Assembly (NCBI RefSeq): GCF_000526695.1
Contig: NZ_JAGO01000016.1
Coordinates: forward strand, 62,001-126,000
DNA length: 64,000 nt
Origin: Carnimonas nigrificans ATCC BAA-78
Lineage (GTDB): Bacteria > Pseudomonadota > Gammaproteobacteria > Pseudomonadales > Halomonadaceae
Direction: 5' to 3'
This document shows, in pieces, positions 55,028 to 64,000 of the stretch; the first letter of the stretch is position 1; each line of letters begins with the position of its first letter. A model generated the notes under the pieces. The model was not told the DNA's origin and ran no database searches. It saw only the letters and a list, made by a program, of their open reading frames with translations. A program made the position numbers and the translations under genes.

Positions 55028-56521
55028 TCAGCTTTTAGCGTGCGGATTCACCATGTTTTCAGGACTCATGATGCGGCTAAGCTGCGCTTCATCGAGCAAC
55101 TGCTCCTCTTTGACCAGATCGAGCACACTGCGACTTTCATGCAGTGCACGCTTGGCAAGGCGCGTTGAATTTTCATAACCGATATAAGGGTTAAGCGCCG
55201 TTACCAGCCCCACTGAATTTTCGACCAGATGGTGGCAGTGCTCGACATTGGCGGTAATGCCATCAATGCAGCTGGTGCGCAGCATCTCCATGGCGCGGCC
55301 TAATAAGCGCACGGAATCGAACATCTTGTAGGCGATCAAAGGCTCCATGACATTGAGCTGAAGCTGCCCCGCTTCGGCGGCCATGGTGATCGCCGTATCG
55401 TTCCCGACCACTTCAAACGCGACCTGATTGACCGCCTCGGGGATCACCGGATTCACCTTGCCGGGCATAATCGAACTGCCCGGCTGGCGCGCTGGCAGAT
55501 TGATCTCATTGATGCCGGTGCGAGGGCCGCTTGAGAGCAGACGCAGGTCGTTGCAGATTTTCGACAGCTTCACCGCCAGACGCTTCAACGAGCCAGAGAA
55601 CAGCACGAAAGCGCCCATGTCCCAGGTCGCTTCAATCAGATCGGCTGCCGGTACTACCGGCTGTTGGCTGATGCGTGCCAGCGCTTCAACGGCCAGCTTC
55701 TGGTAGCCGTCGGAGGCGTTGATGCCGGTGCCGATAGCGGTGCCGCCCAAATTCACTTCAACGAACAGTTCAGGCACCTGGCGCTTCATCCGTCCAAGGT
55801 CTTCGCGCAGCGTGGTGGCAAAGGCGTGGAACTCCTGCCCCAGCGTCATCGGCACCGCATCCTGTAGCTGGGTGCGGCCCATTTTGACCACACCGGCAAA
55901 CTCCTCGCCTTTAGCGGCAAACGAATCGCTCAGCAGCTCCAGGCTCTCCCACAGCCCTTGCTGGCCCAGCAGCATCCCTAGCCGGATGGCGGTGGGGTAA
56001 GCGTCATTGGTGGACTGCGCCATGTTGACGTGGTTGTTGGGGTGGAGATGTGTGTATTCACCCTTGGCATGGCCCAGATACTCAAGGCCGATATTGGCGA
56101 TCACTTCATTGGCGTTCATGTTGGTGGACGTACCTGCTCCCCCCTGAATCATGTCCACCACAAACTGATCGTGATAATTCCCCTCAATCAACTGCTCGCA
56201 CGCATAGCGAATGGCTTCGTAGCGGCGATCATCCAGATCACCCAACTGATGATTGGCCTCAGCCGCTGCCAGCTTCACCATGCCCAGCGCCACAATAAAG
56301 CGCGGATGGTGGGATAGCGTTACCCCCGACAGCTTGAAGTTGCGCATCGCACGCAGCGTTTGAATGCCGTAATAGACGTCCGCGGGCACATCCAGCTCCC
56401 CCAGCAAATCGTGCTCTCGGCGAAAGTCATCCGGCCTTGCAGCCAACTGTTCACCTTCATCCAGCACCTCTGCGCCGGGCCGTGTCATTTCCTGCTGGGA
56501 TTGATCGTTTACGTCTACCAT
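55028..56521 (-). CDS. aspA: Aspartate ammonia-lyase
   Basis: Converts aspartate to fumarate and ammonia. Fumarase/aspartase superfamily, about 497 residues. The signature GSSIMPGKVNPVIPE is present, as are TNMNANEVIANIG and the QSTNDAYPTAIR block. An N-terminal extension of about 40 residues (MVDVNDQSQQEMTRPGAEV) precedes the usual start and is rich in acidic residues. ATG at 56521 is used; a GTG three codons earlier is possible. A terminator separates it from the asparaginase gene. Confidence 0.95.
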   Translation of the reverse strand: MVDVNDQSQQEMTRPGAEVLDEGEQLAARPDDFRREHDLLGELDVPADVYYGIQTLRAMRNFKLSGVTLSHHPRFIVALGMVKLAAAEANHQLGDLDDRRYEAIRYACEQLIEGNYHDQFVVDMIQGGAGTSTNMNANEVIANIGLEYLGHAKGEYTHLHPNNHVNMAQSTNDAYPTAIRLGMLLGQQGLWESLELLSDSFAAKGEEFAGVVKMGRTQLQDAVPMTLGQEFHAFATTLREDLGRMKRQVPELFVEVNLGGTAIGTGINASDGYQKLAVEALARISQQPVVPAADLIEATWDMGAFVLFSGSLKRLAVKLSKICNDLRLLSSGPRTGINEINLPARQPGSSIMPGKVNPVIPEAVNQVAFEVVGNDTAITMAAEAGQLQLNVMEPLIAYKMFDSVRLLGRAMEMLRTSCIDGITANVEHCHHLVENSVGLVTALNPYIGYENSTRLAKRALHESRSVLDLVKEEQLLDEAQLSRIMSPENMVNPHAKS

Positions 56522-56836
56522 GGCATCCACTTTCTTGTTGGGAAGGATAACCGCTGCTAAAAGCGGTCATAAATGAGTCACCAGCGAGGGTAACGCCGGG
56601 CTGACAGCCATGCCTAATGCAGGATTGGGTTACGTTATGCACAACCGGCATCGCCACATGCAGCGAGTCGTTCCAGCGAGTTCGTCGTCATCACTGCACG
56701 GCGCTACGCCCCGCCCGCTGCGACCTCTCTCATCTACCTGCCCACGCGAAGGCCCACAGAAAACAATGCGCAGCGCGGCGGTTAATCCTTCCATGGGTTG
56801 CCCGCGCAAGAAATGTGTTCAGACTATGTTCAGCCA

Positions 56837-56869
56837 CAAAAAAAGCGCCTACCCAACGGCAGACGCTTT
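56837..56869 (-). terminator. Terminator of the SH3-domain gene
   Basis: AAAGCGTCTGCC pairs with GGTAGGCGCTTT (wobbles included), followed on the minus strand by TTTTTTGTGG. It lies about 60 bases after the stop. Confidence 0.87.
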
Positions 56870-56927
56870 GACCGGCAAGGTCAAGAGGAGAATAGCCCCT
56901 CTTCCCGCCAGAAGAGAGAGTGCTGGC

Positions 56928-57596
56928 CTAGAACCAGTTGCTCTTGCGCTTTTTGCGCTTGGGTATCATGTTCGGCAGCACCAGCCCCAGCAGCAGGCCG
57001 ATGCCTCCCACACTGCCGCCATACGCGAAGTAGCGCATCAATACCTGCTGACGCTCGTTACCCACCTGCGCTTTGGCATCGCGCTCATCTGCCTGGGCGT
57101 TTTCAAGCTGCTCATTCAGACGGCTGCGGGTTGCTTCCAGCTCCGCAATATAGTTCTTCTGGCCGTCGATATTCTGCTGCATCGACTGCACCTTGTTTTT
57201 CCACTCATCGTCGATGCCTTCAAGACGCTGTGAAAGCTCTGCCACCTGCTGCTCAAGATGCGGTGCTCGGGCGCTGGCACCTTCATTCTCTTGCAGCTGA
57301 TCGCTGGGAATCCATACACTATCACCGCTGGCAGTACGAATCTGGCTATAGTCGTTTTGGGTCGAAAGTACCGTGACAGGCTGCCCTGCGGTTACCCTGC
57401 CAACGATACGATAGCCGTCAGTGGGGCCGCTGCGTACAAAAGTGGAAAGATCATCGGTTACCCAACGATCGGCCTCCGCTGCGCTGGCCTCGCTGACCAC
57501 CCCCGCTGCGGTAGCGGTCAACATAACGGCGGCGACATAGCGAGAGAGTGCGAACCTGGCGCGCGAAGTACGTGGGGTATCAAAAATGGGCATCAT
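56928..57596 (-). CDS. SH3-domain membrane protein, YgiM-like (TIGR04211)
   Basis: A 222-residue protein. A signal-like segment (about 20-40) leads to a bacterial SH3b domain (about 45-100, WVTDDLSTFVRSGPTDGYRIVG). A coiled coil follows (about 108-170, LEQQVAELSQRLEGID onward), then a C-terminal membrane span (GGSVGGIGLLLGLVLPNMI) and a basic tail KRKKRK. The arrangement matches E. coli YgiM, whose role is unknown; the SH3 domain would lie in the periplasm and the basic tail inside. Confidence 0.9.
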   Translation of the reverse strand: MMPIFDTPRTSRARFALSRYVAAVMLTATAAGVVSEASAAEADRWVTDDLSTFVRSGPTDGYRIVGRVTAGQPVTVLSTQNDYSQIRTASGDSVWIPSDQLQENEGASARAPHLEQQVAELSQRLEGIDDEWKNKVQSMQQNIDGQKNYIAELEATRSRLNEQLENAQADERDAKAQVGNERQQVLMRYFAYGGSVGGIGLLLGLVLPNMIPKRKKRKSNWF

Positions 57597-57918
57597 AAAA
57601 ACTTAGTATCAATAAAAACGAATTCAATTATAAAACAACAGGCACCGAAGCACGTAAAACGGCGTTCCTATCAAGACGTCCTTCGCCAGAGAGCACCAGG
57701 CAACCCCATTGAGACAGCGGAAGCGCAGCCCGACCAGAACCCATGCCATCTGGTACGCCGCACTCACCATTTTTCACTGTTTCCGCCTGCACATGCAGCT
57801 CTGCGCGGGCATAAGCGCCCCATGCTGCTATTCCTTCAAGCGCCTACAGCAGCGAGAGTGGCAAATACGTCAATATCTCACCCGCCACAAGGCATGCCCA
57901 TGTAGAAGGCGATGTTGA
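57597..57918. other. Intergenic, upstream of the SH3-domain gene
   Basis: A minus-strand TATAAT (plus ATTATA at 57627-57632) lies about 30 bases before the SH3 gene start and is probably its -10 box. The rest shows no gene. Confidence 0.5.
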
Positions 57919-58251
57919 TCAATCGTCCGAAGGCTTGCGCGGCCACTGAGCCGGTTGGGGAAAACTGGCAATCTTGCCGTCGCTTTTCAGGGTTTTGGCT
58001 TCACCCTCACGCTCTACTTCATCAATGCGCACAATCATATTGACGGGAAGATAGCTGCGCTTCACTCCCTCAAACGTGCGTCTGAGCTTATCGGTGGAAG
58101 TGTCGATGACGAGTTTAGCGTTATCACTGAATACAAATTCTTCTACTTCCAAAAAGCCCCATAGCTCGCTTTGGTAAATTTCGCGTGCATAAAGCTCCCA
58201 CACTTCGCCCTGCTGGTGAACAGTAACGCGATAAACAGGTTTTACTGACAT
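57919..58251 (-). CDS. DUF1820 family protein
   Basis: A 110-residue protein typical of Pseudomonas and Halomonas relatives. Blocks seen are YRVTVHQQGEVWELYAREIYQS, GFLEVEEFVF and the C-terminal NMIVRIDEVEREG. No role is known. ATG at 58251 follows GGAAAGAGC; the open frame extends 92 codons upstream with random-looking residues. It lies near miaB, as in related genomes. Confidence 0.88.
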   Translation of the reverse strand: MSVKPVYRVTVHQQGEVWELYAREIYQSELWGFLEVEEFVFSDNAKLVIDTSTDKLRRTFEGVKRSYLPVNMIVRIDEVEREGEAKTLKSDGKIASFPQPAQWPRKPSDD

Positions 58252-58747
58252 GCTCTTTCCATCGTGGTTAACGCCAAAGGCAAGGAGTGCGCGACACCCG
58301 AACGAGCCTGCACCTCGCCTTTCGCTGCCTAATGCCTGCTTCTGCTGATACCACCGCCATACTGAAAACGCACTTTTGCGGCAATCACGGCGGCGGCACC
58401 AATGTCGGCCCGAGCGCCACCGCAATATAAGTGACGCAACAAAGGGCGCACAGCGTAACATGGAGCAGGGTTTGGTCGCACAGGCATAATGACCGTATAA
58501 TATGGCCCCCTGGCGCGATCGCATCACGCATGTGGAGAATTTCCCTCAGTGACGCAACGCCCACCAGCTTCAGCAACGTTGGCATCAATGCGCAGGCAGG
58601 CACTGCTGGTCATCCGGGCAGCGAGAACTTTCTTGCCCTGTGGCTGGCGCACAAGACCTGGCAACGAATTGCGGCCACCTTTTCACCGTCTATCCGCTGA
58701 TATCTCCAGCGTAGATAGCTCTGGCTTGGCACTTATTGGCAAACGGC
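58252..58747. other. Divergent region with miaB promoter
   Basis: TTGGTC (58472-58477), 18 bases, then TATAAT (58496-58501) form a good sigma-70 promoter reading towards miaB, about 245 bases before its start. No conserved ORF lies between, so miaB probably has a long leader. Otherwise nothing recognised. Confidence 0.5.
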
Positions 58748-60106
58748 ATGGCAAAAAAACTCTTCATCAAAACCCACGGCTGCCAGATGAACGAGTACGA
58801 CTCGGCACGCATGGCAGATCTGCTTGGCGAATCACACAAGCTTGAACTGACTCACGACGAAAGTGAGGCGGATGTCATTCTGCTGAACACCTGCTCCATC
58901 CGTGAGAAGGCGCAGGAGAAGGTGTTCCACCAGTTGGGGCGCTGGAAAAAGCTCAAGGAGAAAAACCCTGATCTGGTGATCGGAGTGGGTGGCTGTGTGG
59001 CGAGTCAGGAAGGCAGTGCCATTCAAAAGCGTGCGCCTCATGTGGATCTGGTGTTTGGCCCTCAAACCCTGCATCGCGTGCCCGACATGATTGAAAGCCG
59101 CAGCACGCCCATTGCCGGCAGCGGTGGCATTCAGGTGGTCGATGTCACCTTTCCTGAAATCGAGAAATTCGACCGTTTGCCCGCGCCGAAGAGCGAAGGT
59201 GCCAGCGCGTTCGTTTCAGTGATGGAAGGCTGCTCGAAGTACTGCTCTTTCTGTGTGGTGCCCTACACCCGCGGCGAGGAGATTTCGCGCCCCTTTGAAA
59301 GCGTGGTCGATGAGTGCGTTCACCTGGCCGGTCAGGGCGTGCGCGAAATCAACCTGCTTGGGCAGAACGTCAACGCCTACCGTGGCCTGGATGAGTTCGG
59401 TGACGAGGTGGATCTGGCCGAGCTGATCGCGACGATAGCCGGTATTGATGGCATTGACCGCATTCGCTTCACCACCTCGCACCCGGTCGAATTCAGCGAC
59501 AGCCTGATTCAGGCTTATGCTGAAGTGCCGGAGCTGGTCAGCCATCTGCACCTGCCGGTACAGTCAGGCTCCAACCGTATTCTGAAAGCCATGAAGCGTG
59601 GTCATGAGCGCGACATGTATATCGAGAAGCTGGAGCGCATTCGCGCGCTACGTCCCGATATCAGCTTCTCTTCCGACTTCATTATCGGCTTCCCGGGTGA
59701 AACCGAGGAAGACTTCGAGCAGACCATGGACCTGATTGAGCGGATCGGTTTCGACCAATCGTTCAGCTTCATCTACTCGAAACGTCCCGGCACCCCTGCT
59801 GCGACACTGCCCGACGACACCTCCGAAGAGGTCAAGAAAGCGCGGCTGGCGCGGTTGCAGAAAACCATTAACCAGCAGTCACAGCAGATTTCACGGCGGA
59901 TGGTCGGCAATACCGAGCGCATTCTGGTTACCGGATTCTCACCCAAGGACCCCAGCGAGTTATCGGGCCGTACCGAGAATAATCGGGTGGTCAACTTCAA
60001 GGCGGCCAATCCCATTGAACTGATCGGCTACTTCGTTGATGTTGAAATTACCGAAGCGTATGCCAATTCATTACGTGGCGAACTGATGTCGGGCGAGCGC
60101 TACTAA
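58748..60106 (+). CDS. miaB: tRNA-2-methylthio-N6-dimethylallyladenosine synthase
   Basis: Radical-SAM enzyme that adds the 2-methylthio group to i6A37 of tRNAs; 452 residues. N-terminal UPF0004 domain begins [17 protein letters not shown] with the first auxiliary-cluster Cys. The radical SAM CxxxCxxC is [19 protein letters not shown]-terminal TRAM domain closes the protein. The ATG at 58748 is preferred over TTG four codons earlier. It opens the conserved order miaB-ybeZ-ybeY-ybeX-lnt. Confidence 0.97.
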   Translation: MAKKLFIKTHGCQMNEYDSARMADLLGESHKLELTHDESEADVILLNTCSIREKAQEKVFHQLGRWKKLKEKNPDLVIGVGGCVASQEGSAIQKRAPHVDLVFGPQTLHRVPDMIESRSTPIAGSGGIQVVDVTFPEIEKFDRLPAPKSEGASAFVSVMEGCSKYCSFCVVPYTRGEEISRPFESVVDECVHLAGQGVREINLLGQNVNAYRGLDEFGDEVDLAELIATIAGIDGIDRIRFTTSHPVEFSDSLIQAYAEVPELVSHLHLPVQSGSNRILKAMKRGHERDMYIEKLERIRALRPDISFSSDFIIGFPGETEEDFEQTMDLIERIGFDQSFSFIYSKRPGTPAATLPDDTSEEVKKARLARLQKTINQQSQQISRRMVGNTERILVTGFSPKDPSELSGRTENNRVVNFKAANPIELIGYFVDVEITEAYANSLRGELMSGERY

Positions 60107-60287
60107 CGCTCTCCTGTCGCATTCATGCCACTACGGTGATATGGGTCTACACTTTTCTCAATAGACGTGTGGTTGTGCAGTCATACAGCCGCACGTGTAC
60201 ACTCTTCCTGTACCGACCATCGCCGTTCGTTGTTGCGAATGCAGTGCGCCGAATACTCCGTTTTCCTTCATTTGGAGACACCAACCC

Positions 60288-61283
60288 TTGAGTCAGGATA
60301 CCGCTACCAACCATCGTGTTTTGCAGCTTTCTCTTGAACCCAACGACCCCATGCGCCTTGCCACGCTAAGTGGTCAGCAGGATGAAAACCTGAAGCTGGT
60401 CGAAGAAGGCCTCGCGGTAACCATTCGTAATCGCGGCAATACCTTCCAGCTGGCAGGCCCCAACAAGCAGGTAAAATCGGCTGCCAATATTCTCGAGCAG
60501 CTTTATCACGAGACCGAAGGGGGCGACCTTACCCCTGATACCGTGCATCTGTTCATCCGTGAATCCGGTATGGAGAGCGCTGAGGATATTGAGGAGCATC
60601 AGCGTGGTGATGTCATCCTTCGTACCCCCAAACTGATGATCAAGCCGCGTGGTCTCAACCAGCAGGACTACGTGCGTGCGGTGCGCCAGCACGACATCAA
60701 CTTTGGTGTAGGTCCTGCCGGCACCGGCAAGACCTATCTGGCTGTCGCCGCGGCGGTCGAAGCGCTCAACCAGCAGCAGGTGCAGCGTATTCTGCTGGTG
60801 CGCCCTGCAGTGGAAGCCGGTGAAAAACTGGGCTTTCTGCCGGGCGATCTAGCGCAGAAGATCGACCCTTACCTGCGCCCGCTTTACGACGCTCTTTATG
60901 AGACGATCGGCTTCGAACAGGTCAATAAACTGATCGAGCGGCAGGTGATTGAGATCGCGCCGCTGGCCTATATGCGTGGACGTACCCTCAATAACGCCTT
61001 CATCATTCTTGATGAGAGCCAGAACACCACGCGCGAACAGATGAAAATGTTCCTGACCCGCATTGGTTTCGGCTCAACCGCCGTTATTACCGGTGATATC
61101 ACCCAGATTGACTTGCCGCGCGGCTCGAAATCAGGGCTGACCCACGTACTGGGTGTACTGGATAATGTCGCCGGCATCAGCATTACGCGTTTCCTGTCAA
61201 AGGATGTGGTGCGCCATCCGCTGGTGCAGCGCATCATCGACGCCTACGACCGTTTTGAAAGCGAGAGTGAAGCCGAATCGTGA
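60288..61283 (+). CDS. ybeZ: PhoH-like ATPase YbeZ
   Basis: A 331-residue protein with a small N-terminal RNA-binding-like domain (about 20-90, VTIRNRGNTFQLAGPNKQ) and a PhoH NTPase domain. The P-loop is GPAGTGKT near residue 142, and the Walker B is AFIILDESQNT. It associates with YbeY and ribosomes in RNA quality control. The start is TTG at 60288 after GGAG, because the frame upstream has no sensible site. Its stop overlaps the ybeY GTG start by four bases. Confidence 0.94.
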   Translation: MSQDTATNHRVLQLSLEPNDPMRLATLSGQQDENLKLVEEGLAVTIRNRGNTFQLAGPNKQVKSAANILEQLYHETEGGDLTPDTVHLFIRESGMESAEDIEEHQRGDVILRTPKLMIKPRGLNQQDYVRAVRQHDINFGVGPAGTGKTYLAVAAAVEALNQQQVQRILLVRPAVEAGEKLGFLPGDLAQKIDPYLRPLYDALYETIGFEQVNKLIERQVIEIAPLAYMRGRTLNNAFIILDESQNTTREQMKMFLTRIGFGSTAVITGDITQIDLPRGSKSGLTHVLGVLDNVAGISITRFLSKDVVRHPLVQRIIDAYDRFESESEAES

Positions 61284-61762
61284 GCCAGCTTTCCCCTATC
61301 GGCGAGGTCGATGTACAGGTAGCGGTGGATTTTTCACCGCTGCCCGATCCTTGCGCACTTGAGCAGTGGTTTAGCGTCGTACTGGCAGCCCACCCCGACG
61401 ATGAGCGCACCGAGATGACGGTGCGCTTCGTGACAGAGGAGGAGAGCCGCACGCTGAATCACACCTATCGTGGCAAGGATTCATCAACCAACGTGCTCTC
61501 CTTCCCCTTCGAAGCGCCCCAGGGTGTTCCGCTGCCATTGCTGGGTGATCTGGTGATCAGCCCCCATGTAGTGGCGCGCGAAGCCGACGAGCAGCACAAG
61601 CCTTTGATTAACCACTTCGCCCATATGGTGGTGCATGGCACCTTGCATTTAATGGGCTATGACCATATTGAAGACGATGAAGCGGAGGAGATGGAAGCCC
61701 TTGAGCGCCAGCTACTGGCCCAGCTCGATATTCCTGACCCTTACGCGCTGGATACGCCCTGA
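61280..61762 (+). CDS. ybeY: Endoribonuclease YbeY
   Basis: Single-strand-specific metalloribonuclease needed for 16S rRNA 3' maturation, 160 residues. The zinc motif HGTLHLMGYDH (H-x3-H-x5-H) is complete and preceded by the conserved SSTNVLSFPFE. The GTG start overlaps the ybeZ stop (GTGA). Confidence 0.96.
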   Translation: MSQLSPIGEVDVQVAVDFSPLPDPCALEQWFSVVLAAHPDDERTEMTVRFVTEEESRTLNHTYRGKDSSTNVLSFPFEAPQGVPLPLLGDLVISPHVVAREADEQHKPLINHFAHMVVHGTLHLMGYDHIEDDEAEEMEALERQLLAQLDIPDPYALDTP

Positions 61763-61877
61763 TCTCCTGACAAGGCGCCATGCGCTGCGTCAGGCACGGT
61801 ACAGACACCGTATTCCGCTTGATAGCCAACCCCAGACAACGCCCCATTATCAATAAAGAGGACAAGAGACCGCCGTC

Positions 61878-62747
61878 ATGAGCGACGACCGATCGGCTGA
61901 CCACAGCAGTAAAAACTGGCTTGAACGTGTGATCCAAGCGTTTTCCAACGACTCCGACGAGCCCACTAGCCGCGCTGAACTGCTGGAATTCCTGCGTGAA
62001 ACAGGACCAAGATTCGATCTCGACAGCGATGGACTGGCGATCATCGAGGGCGCTTTCGCCATTACCGATCAGCAGGTGCGCGATGTCATGATCCAGCGCT
62101 CGCAGATCGAGATCATTCGTGCCAACCAAAGCGTCGATGATTACCTTTCGATGATTCTCGAATCGGGCCACTCCCGCTATCCGGTGGTTAACGACGATCT
62201 TGATGACGTTATCGGTATCCTGCTGGTCAAGGATCTGCTGCCGCTAATCAACAAGTCGCAGGCCGAGCGCGACAATTTCAACCTCAGCGATATTCTGCGC
62301 CCGGCGATCTTCATTCCCGAGTCCAAGCGATTGAACAGTCTTCTCAAGGAGTTCCGCGATACGCGCTCGCACATGGCGATTGTGGTCGATGAATATGGCG
62401 GCACCGCTGGCATTATTACCATCGAAGATATTCTTGAGCAGATCGTGGGGGATATCGAAGACGAACACGATATCGACGACGACGATGAAATTCGCGAACT
62501 GGACAGCGACACCTATGCGGTCAAGGCGATCCTCACTATCGAGGACTTCAATGAACGCTTCGGCACCGCCTTCCCCGATGAAGAATTTGATACCGTGGGC
62601 GGTCTGGTGATGCAGAGCTTTGGTCATCTGCCGGAACGCGGCGAGTCTACCAATCTGGGCGGCTGGAACTTCGCCGTCACCAACGTCGATAATCGTCGGC
62701 TGCACTGGCTCAAGGTATCGCGCAGCAGCGACGCCCAACCACTCTGA
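61878..62747 (+). CDS. ybeX: CorC/YbeX, CBS-domain protein
   Basis: A 289-residue cytosolic protein with two CBS domains (about 65-190; VRDVMIQRSQIEII and VVDEYGGTAGIITIEDILEQI) and a C-terminal CorC_HlyC domain (about 205-283). CorC is linked to magnesium and cobalt handling and, in the ybeZYX context, to ribosome integrity. It lies 115 bases after ybeY, with GAGGACAAGAGACC before ATG. Confidence 0.95.
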   Translation: MSDDRSADHSSKNWLERVIQAFSNDSDEPTSRAELLEFLRETGPRFDLDSDGLAIIEGAFAITDQQVRDVMIQRSQIEIIRANQSVDDYLSMILESGHSRYPVVNDDLDDVIGILLVKDLLPLINKSQAERDNFNLSDILRPAIFIPESKRLNSLLKEFRDTRSHMAIVVDEYGGTAGIITIEDILEQIVGDIEDEHDIDDDDEIRELDSDTYAVKAILTIEDFNERFGTAFPDEEFDTVGGLVMQSFGHLPERGESTNLGGWNFAVTNVDNRRLHWLKVSRSSDAQPL

Positions 62748-62852
62748 CGCCAGCCATTTTGAGCGCCTTACCATTCGTTGTACCAAGACGTGGCAAGGCG
62801 TTTACTTTCCCATTGCGCATATGGCATGACCGCCATCAAGAAGGAGCAGTAC

Positions 62853-64000
62853 GTGGCTCGTTTATGCACTTTTCCCTTTCGCAGCCGCTGGGCGTGCTGT
62901 CTGACAGCGCTGCTGCTGGGCGCGTTGACCACGCTGACCTTCGCCCCCTTCGGCCTGTGGTGGCTGGCGCCACTGCTATGTGCGCCGTTGTTCGGACTTC
63001 TGCGCGGCACTACCGTCAAGCGCGGCATGCTGCTGGGCTACTGTTACGGTTTTGGACTTTTTGCCAGCGGTGCTTCGTGGGTGTACGTCTCGATCCACGA
63101 CATTGGCGGCTCGCCCATGCCGCTGGCGCTGGTAATGACGGCGCTGTTTGTTGCTGGGCTGGCGCTGTTCTATCTTATTGTAGCGGCCTTTTATCGGCTG
63201 TTATCGCCTCGTGTTTCCTGCCTTGAACCGCTCACCTTCGCTGCCGCCTGGACACTGGGCGAAGTATTTCGCGGCTGGTTTTTGACCGGTTTCCCCTGGC
63301 TGTTGCTGGGTACTTCGCAAGTAGAAGGCCCGCTGGCAGGGTATGCGCCCCTCGGCGGTGTTTTCCTGATCAGTTTTATCATCGCACTCAGCGGCGCCCT
63401 GCTCTGGCAGCTATTTACTCGACGCCGTTACTGGCTGGCGCTTCCGTTGATCGCTCTATGGGTCGTGGGGCTGGTGCTGCCAGCGCGCTGGCTTGATGCC
63501 GAACCGCGTGCGCTTTCCGTTGCACTGGTGCAGGGAGATTTACCGCAGACCATGAAGTGGAGCATCGGCGGTGTGCAGAATGCGGTGAACCGCTATCTCG
63601 ATCTGACCCGAGAACAGGCCAGCGATGCGGAACTGGTGGTATGGCCGGAAGTTGCGCTGCCGATGACGGAAGATGACGCACGTTCCATCTTTGCGACGGC
63701 CCAATCAACCATGCGCCCCCACTCCACTCTTATCAGCGGCATTCTGACCCGTCAGGCGACCGGCACCTTCAACAGCGCCGTGGCCTACGATCAAAGCGCG
63801 CCGCAAGGCATGCTGCGCACTGAATACGCCAAGCACCGGCTCGTGCCCTTTGGTGAATATGTCCCGCTGCCTGGGCTGCTTCAGCCGATCATCCAGCTTC
63901 TGGGGCTGCCCGCGCCTTATGTTATCCAGGGGCCTGCCAACCAGCAGCCGCTCCAGGCGGATGCCCTGCGTATCGGCATGGCAATCTGCTATGAGATCGC
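62853..64000 (+). CDS. lnt: Apolipoprotein N-acyltransferase, N-terminal part
   Basis: Inner-membrane enzyme that adds the third acyl chain to lipoproteins; cut at the window edge after about 382 codons. Six or more spans are followed by the nitrilase-like domain. The catalytic Glu is in WPEVALP, the Lys in AKHRLVPFGEYVP, and the Cys region MAICYEI stands at the very end. GTG at 62853 with AAGGAGCAGTAC is preferred; an in-frame ATG nine codons upstream (62826) is possible. Last gene of the conserved block. Confidence 0.96.
   Translation, partial: MARLCTFPFRSRWACCLTALLLGALTTLTFAPFGLWWLAPLLCAPLFGLLRGTTVKRGMLLGYCYGFGLFASGASWVYVSIHDIGGSPMPLALVMTALFVAGLALFYLIVAAFYRLLSPRVSCLEPLTFAAAWTLGEVFRGWFLTGFPWLLLGTSQVEGPLAGYAPLGGVFLISFIIALSGALLWQLFTRRRYWLALPLIALWVVGLVLPARWLDAEPRALSVALVQGDLPQTMKWSIGGVQNAVNRYLDLTREQASDAELVVWPEVALPMTEDDARSIFATAQSTMRPHSTLISGILTRQATGTFNSAVAYDQSAPQGMLRTEYAKHRLVPFGEYVPLPGLLQPIIQLLGLPAPYVIQGPANQQPLQADALRIGMAICYEI

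Overview
The window is chromosomal DNA of a gammaproteobacterium, most likely of the Halomonadaceae. I infer this from several features together: moderately high GC, the osmoadaptation genes (opgGH periplasmic glucans, a ProP-type transporter with a C-terminal coiled coil), a DUF1820 protein, and the miaB-ybeZ-ybeY-ybeX-lnt block. The genus cannot be fixed by reading alone. Both ends cut genes: gcvP on the left and lnt on the right.

Layout. 1-9.4 kb: the end of gcvP, an M42 aminopeptidase, an M13 lipoprotein peptidase, a relic of a TnpB-type IS element, and the opgGH operon. 10-23.6 kb: nfo, a Lrp/AsnC regulator, the folate-independent methionine synthase pair mesX-mesD with a MetR-type box, pepN, a chain of overlapping genes (rhomboid protease, YeaC, DUF2797, GNAT), a PPP phosphoesterase overlapping nadK, an EamA exporter and a DUF6314 protein. 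23.9-25.6 kb: a catalase with an OxyR-like half operator.

About 25.6-28.1 kb is the only clearly foreign stretch. It is AT-rich and holds a broken serine recombinase, an unrecognised 242-residue protein, one or two very small genes and a tRNA-Gly(CCC) gene that stops in its T loop. It looks like the eroded remains of an element inserted at, or deleted through, a tRNA gene.

28.2-45.2 kb: a TerC/CBS membrane protein, an RfaH-like protein with a worn C-terminal domain, a CoA transferase, galU, proP, slyD, an NlpC/P60 lipoprotein, a tandem DUF1266 protein behind an acyltransferase-3, a GlsB-type protein and coaA. 45.4-57.6 kb: small-molecule hydrolases, RNase II, a three-gene envelope glycoconjugate cluster (GT4, deacetylase, flippase-like), rpe with a GIY-YIG gene, an asparaginase and aspartase pair, and a YgiM-type SH3 protein. 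57.9-64 kb: DUF1820 and the miaB-ybeZ-ybeY-ybeX-lnt block.

Genes that visibly work together are opgG and opgH (glucan backbone synthesis); mesX and mesD (methionine synthesis without folate); ansA and aspA (Asn to Asp to fumarate plus ammonia); miaB, ybeZ, ybeY, ybeX and lnt (RNA and envelope maintenance); and the three-gene glycoconjugate cluster. Nothing read here is a complete defence or mobile system. The least explained loci are the 26-28 kb island, the glycoconjugate cluster and the tandem DUF1266 protein.
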